NCBI RefSeq assembly: GCF_018446385.1
Contig: NC_056005.1
Span: 94,330,984-94,394,983, forward strand
Direction of reading: 5' to 3'
DNA length: 64,000 nucleotides
From: Zingiber officinale
Taxonomy: Eukaryota; Streptophyta; Magnoliopsida; Zingiberales; Zingiberaceae
Under the pieces are notes generated by a model that saw only the letters and a list, made by a program, of their open reading frames with translations, was not told the DNA's origin and did no database searches. The translations under genes and the position numbers were made by a program. Positions 61,801 to 64,000 of this stretch are shown here, piece after piece. Numbering within the stretch: the first letter of the stretch is position 1; every line of letters starts with the position of its first letter.

Positions 61801-61995
61801 TAGATGTATAGATATTTGGCGAAATTTGTTCTTTATTTTCCATCATTCTTTATTTGGGAGATTGTAAGACTTGTATCAAACTCACTTTAATTAGTTACAA
61901 AATTTGATTGAAAAAATGCCTCCCTTCCTAGGTTTTGTTAGGGTTTGAAGGTCCCTTTGTGCCATATTTGTCTCTCTACATTAGTATTAACTTAA

Positions 61996-62397
61996 TTATT
62001 CCATCGAACTTATTAATACAACGAATCAAGCGATCTAACTATTCTTCTTGGCACGCAACTAAAGGATACTGGACTCCTGGCATGTCCGCTGCGAGCGCTT
62101 CCCAATTTACCCTGGTGGTCGGTAGAAAACTTTCATAGGACCAGATCGGTCACTCGAAGCTCGATGTTATCAGCCTGATTAATCTTTTTTTTTTTTGGCA
62201 CGCACTTGTTCATTCAATTCCAACTCTCATTCCCTCATTTCCTTGACGATTATAGTTACTCATTTAGTTAGCTCCTCCTCCAAAAGGAAAAAAAAAAAAG
62301 ATTGGATGTTTCATTGCATCATAGATCCTTCCAGACCTTCAAAAGCTATATATCAGCTAATCACAAAGCACATGGAGGATTTAACCCACTATAATTC
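61996..62397. other. Intergenic, no feature seen
   Basis: Short A- and T-runs; open frames without motifs. Confidence 0.4.
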
Positions 62398-62898
62398 TGA
62401 TGTTAGGGATCGGACCGGATAATGATTATCTTGTGGGCTAATGAGAAGGGAGATTTAAGGAAAATTTAAGAAGAGAAATCAAAGAAACAAAAAGAAATTC
62501 ATTGTTTACCAAAAAAATTCCTCAAACAGCTAAACAGGTTATTTATATAGACTACAGACCAAAAAACCAAAATAAGAAAAAAAAACACTAATACATAGAC
62601 TCTAAGACCCAAATAAGGAAAGAAACACTAATGAATGGACTTCAATTCCCATCGGGTAAAGAAAGGAACAAGTTTGGCAAAAAAATATATATATACATCG
62701 TAATAAAAATCCTAACATGAAGAATTTAGCAAAATAAGATGCTTAATTAGAGTCTAATCCTATTCCATAAATATCAAATATACCAAAAATACCCTGAATA
62801 CTATAAAAATAAAATTTATTAAAAAATAGTAAAAACATGTTCGAATGCTCGGATGAAGGCCTAAATAATAATTTTTAGGCCCAAACTTGGCTGTTACA
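62398..62898 (-). mobile_element. Small solo LTR fossil
   Basis: Plus-strand ends TGATGTTAGGGATCGG and TTGGCTGTTACA with perfect flanking AATTC (62393-62397 and 62899-62903). 501 bp. On the minus strand, CTATATAAATAACC near 62540-62550 is a likely promoter, favouring minus orientation. No internal region present. Family not identified. Confidence 0.7.
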
Positions 62899-64000
62899 AA
62901 TTCTCCGATAATAAACTTAGATTTTCTACACTCATGAATGCTGGTAAAGTATGATTCTAAGTCTAAACTCAAAAGTTATCACTCTTTAAATTCTAAAGAA
63001 TTATATTGGATTAGGTTGGTCCTACATCAAATTCTTGAGTCAGCGCCAACTATGATAAACAAAGCGAGCCAAAACCTATTGTGTCGATATACAATAAAAT
63101 CAAACTATAAAAACCTTAATTAAACCATCACACCTATACTTATAATAATTAACATAAGTATTTTAAGATTAAGAAATTATCTCAAAGCTATTAATAATTA
63201 ATTTTTTCATTTTATTTTAAACAAATGAGTTTACGAAGGACAACTACTTCAAATGAGTTCAAGTGTTCAAATTTCATCTTACTAATCTTGAAATTAATAG
63301 ACGATCTTCTTGAAAATTTGATTCATTCACCTTTAAAAATCGACCTTTGGAAAATATTTTTAATCTTTATTAATTAGAATTCCAACTTCTACACCCGTGA
63401 AGGCTTCCCTTCCCTTCCTTGCTAAGATCCAACAAGGTCTATTCATAAAACATATACAACACACAAAAAGACATTCTTTCCTTTAATTTCTCCTTGGACG
63501 GCTGCAAGTCCGCTGGTGCAAATCGAGTTCATCAGTCACGGGACGTTGTCCTCAATGAAGTACTCTCCAGTCTCGATCAAATGCCCCACAATCCATTCAC
63601 TTTATTTCAACAACTCTCGCAAAAAAAAATTAAAATAAACAAATAAAAAAGAACAATCACACGCACAACAGTGTGTATATATATATATATAAATATGCTT
63701 CCAATGGCAACAAATTGTGAAGAATTGATTGCTGAAATGAACACTTAGTTTATTAATTCCCACACACTCGATGAGATCACCATAACACACTCACTCACGG
63801 ACTCACAGCCACTCTCACACTCACACTACTGATCAAGCCAACAATATAATGCGAAGAAACAATGCAGGCATTCCTAGCTTAATGATCATTAATTAATTAA
63901 GAAGTACTACACTACTCTAATGATGAGGAGGAGGAGGATCAATGGATATGTGGGATTAGGGTTAGGGTTGTGGGAGGGGGGCTAGAGGGAGCAGGTGTAG
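62899..64000. other. Intergenic to window edge, no gene supported
   Basis: A/T-rich with a small (TA)n run near 63677. On the minus strand a 22-residue frame after an AG (63601-63536, ...WIVGHLIETGEYF) and a Pro/Thr-rich frame ending in a stop at 63939 could be ends of a gene lying to the right, but neither is convincing. Confidence 0.35.

Larger units (their letters stand above)
60091..61995 (+). pseudogene. Broken partial copy of the CLC gene
   Basis: Collinear pieces of 39921-41912 in order: exon 5 text (60091-60144, ATTACCTATCATCTAGCTGA) and the same exon piece again (60349-60395); exon 6 text (60520-60590 and 60972-61150, GGTTACCATGGCTGGCACCT, CAGTACAATGATCTGGCCAG); intron 6 text (61367-61440); and 3' flank (61850-61995, AATGCCTCCCTTCCTAGGTT). 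Introns and flank are kept, so it is a DNA-level duplicate, not a retrocopy. Most of exon 6 and all of exon 7 are missing, and there are stops, deletions and insertions. No function is likely. Confidence 0.88.

Noticed and set aside
63955-63972. Telomere-like GGGTTAGGG
   Set aside because: Only about two TTAGGG-like units and plants use TTTAGGG; chance occurrence in a G-rich stretch.
63536-64000. Possible gene ends on the minus strand near the right edge
   Set aside because: One is 22 residues and the other a Pro/Thr-rich tail; neither has a recognised family, a second exon or strong splice evidence within the window.

Overview
The window is nuclear DNA from a flowering plant, most likely a monocot. 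Host genes are intron-rich with GT-AG splice sites, and plant-specific families are present: a class II formin with a PTEN-like domain and a plant CLC. Large Ty3/Gypsy and Copia LTR fossils, an Au-type SINE and hAT, MULE and CACTA remnants fill the spaces. The style of the repeats would fit Zingiberales, but that placement is inference.

Layout. 1-5614 is most of a minus-strand Ty3/Gypsy (Tat-like) element cut by the left edge. 5615-9078 is AT-rich and holds a MITE remnant, an Ac-like hAT non-autonomous element and a fold-back MITE. 9079-17720 (+) is a class II formin gene in 17 exons. 18469-21184 (-) is an endonuclease/exonuclease/phosphatase-fold gene in 7 exons, with one AT-AC (U12-type) intron. 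21827-22849 (+) is the exosome cofactor C1D in 5 exons, divergent from the previous gene. 22850-31440 is intergenic: a SINE, a MITE copy, a ~50-bp minisatellite and a decayed MULE carrying FAR1-like, transposase/SWIM and OTU protease pieces, with a hAT element inserted in the OTU part. 32053-34080 (+) is a conserved plant gene of unknown function in 4 exons. 34415-36596 is a three-copy tandem repeat whose last unit is split by a MITE and by a hAT-like element that itself carries a SINE. 37990-41616 (+) is a CLC chloride channel/transporter gene in 7 exons, with the gating glutamate replaced and an apparent one-base frame break. 41917-60081 is a nest of LTR fossils and tandem repeats, including solo LTR inside solo LTR inside a ~3.3-kb solo LTR. 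60091-61995 is a broken second copy of the 3' half of the CLC gene. 62398-64000 holds another solo LTR and unassigned sequence.

The host genes are unrelated housekeeping or membrane/cytoskeleton genes and form no operon or shared pathway. The main points of interest are the minor-spliceosome intron, the EEP protein that appears to have lost its catalytic residues, the altered CLC gene with its pseudogene neighbour, and a set of nested insertions whose target-site duplications can be read directly. Exon models were built by hand from splice sites, family motifs and reading-frame continuity; no alignment or expression data were available.
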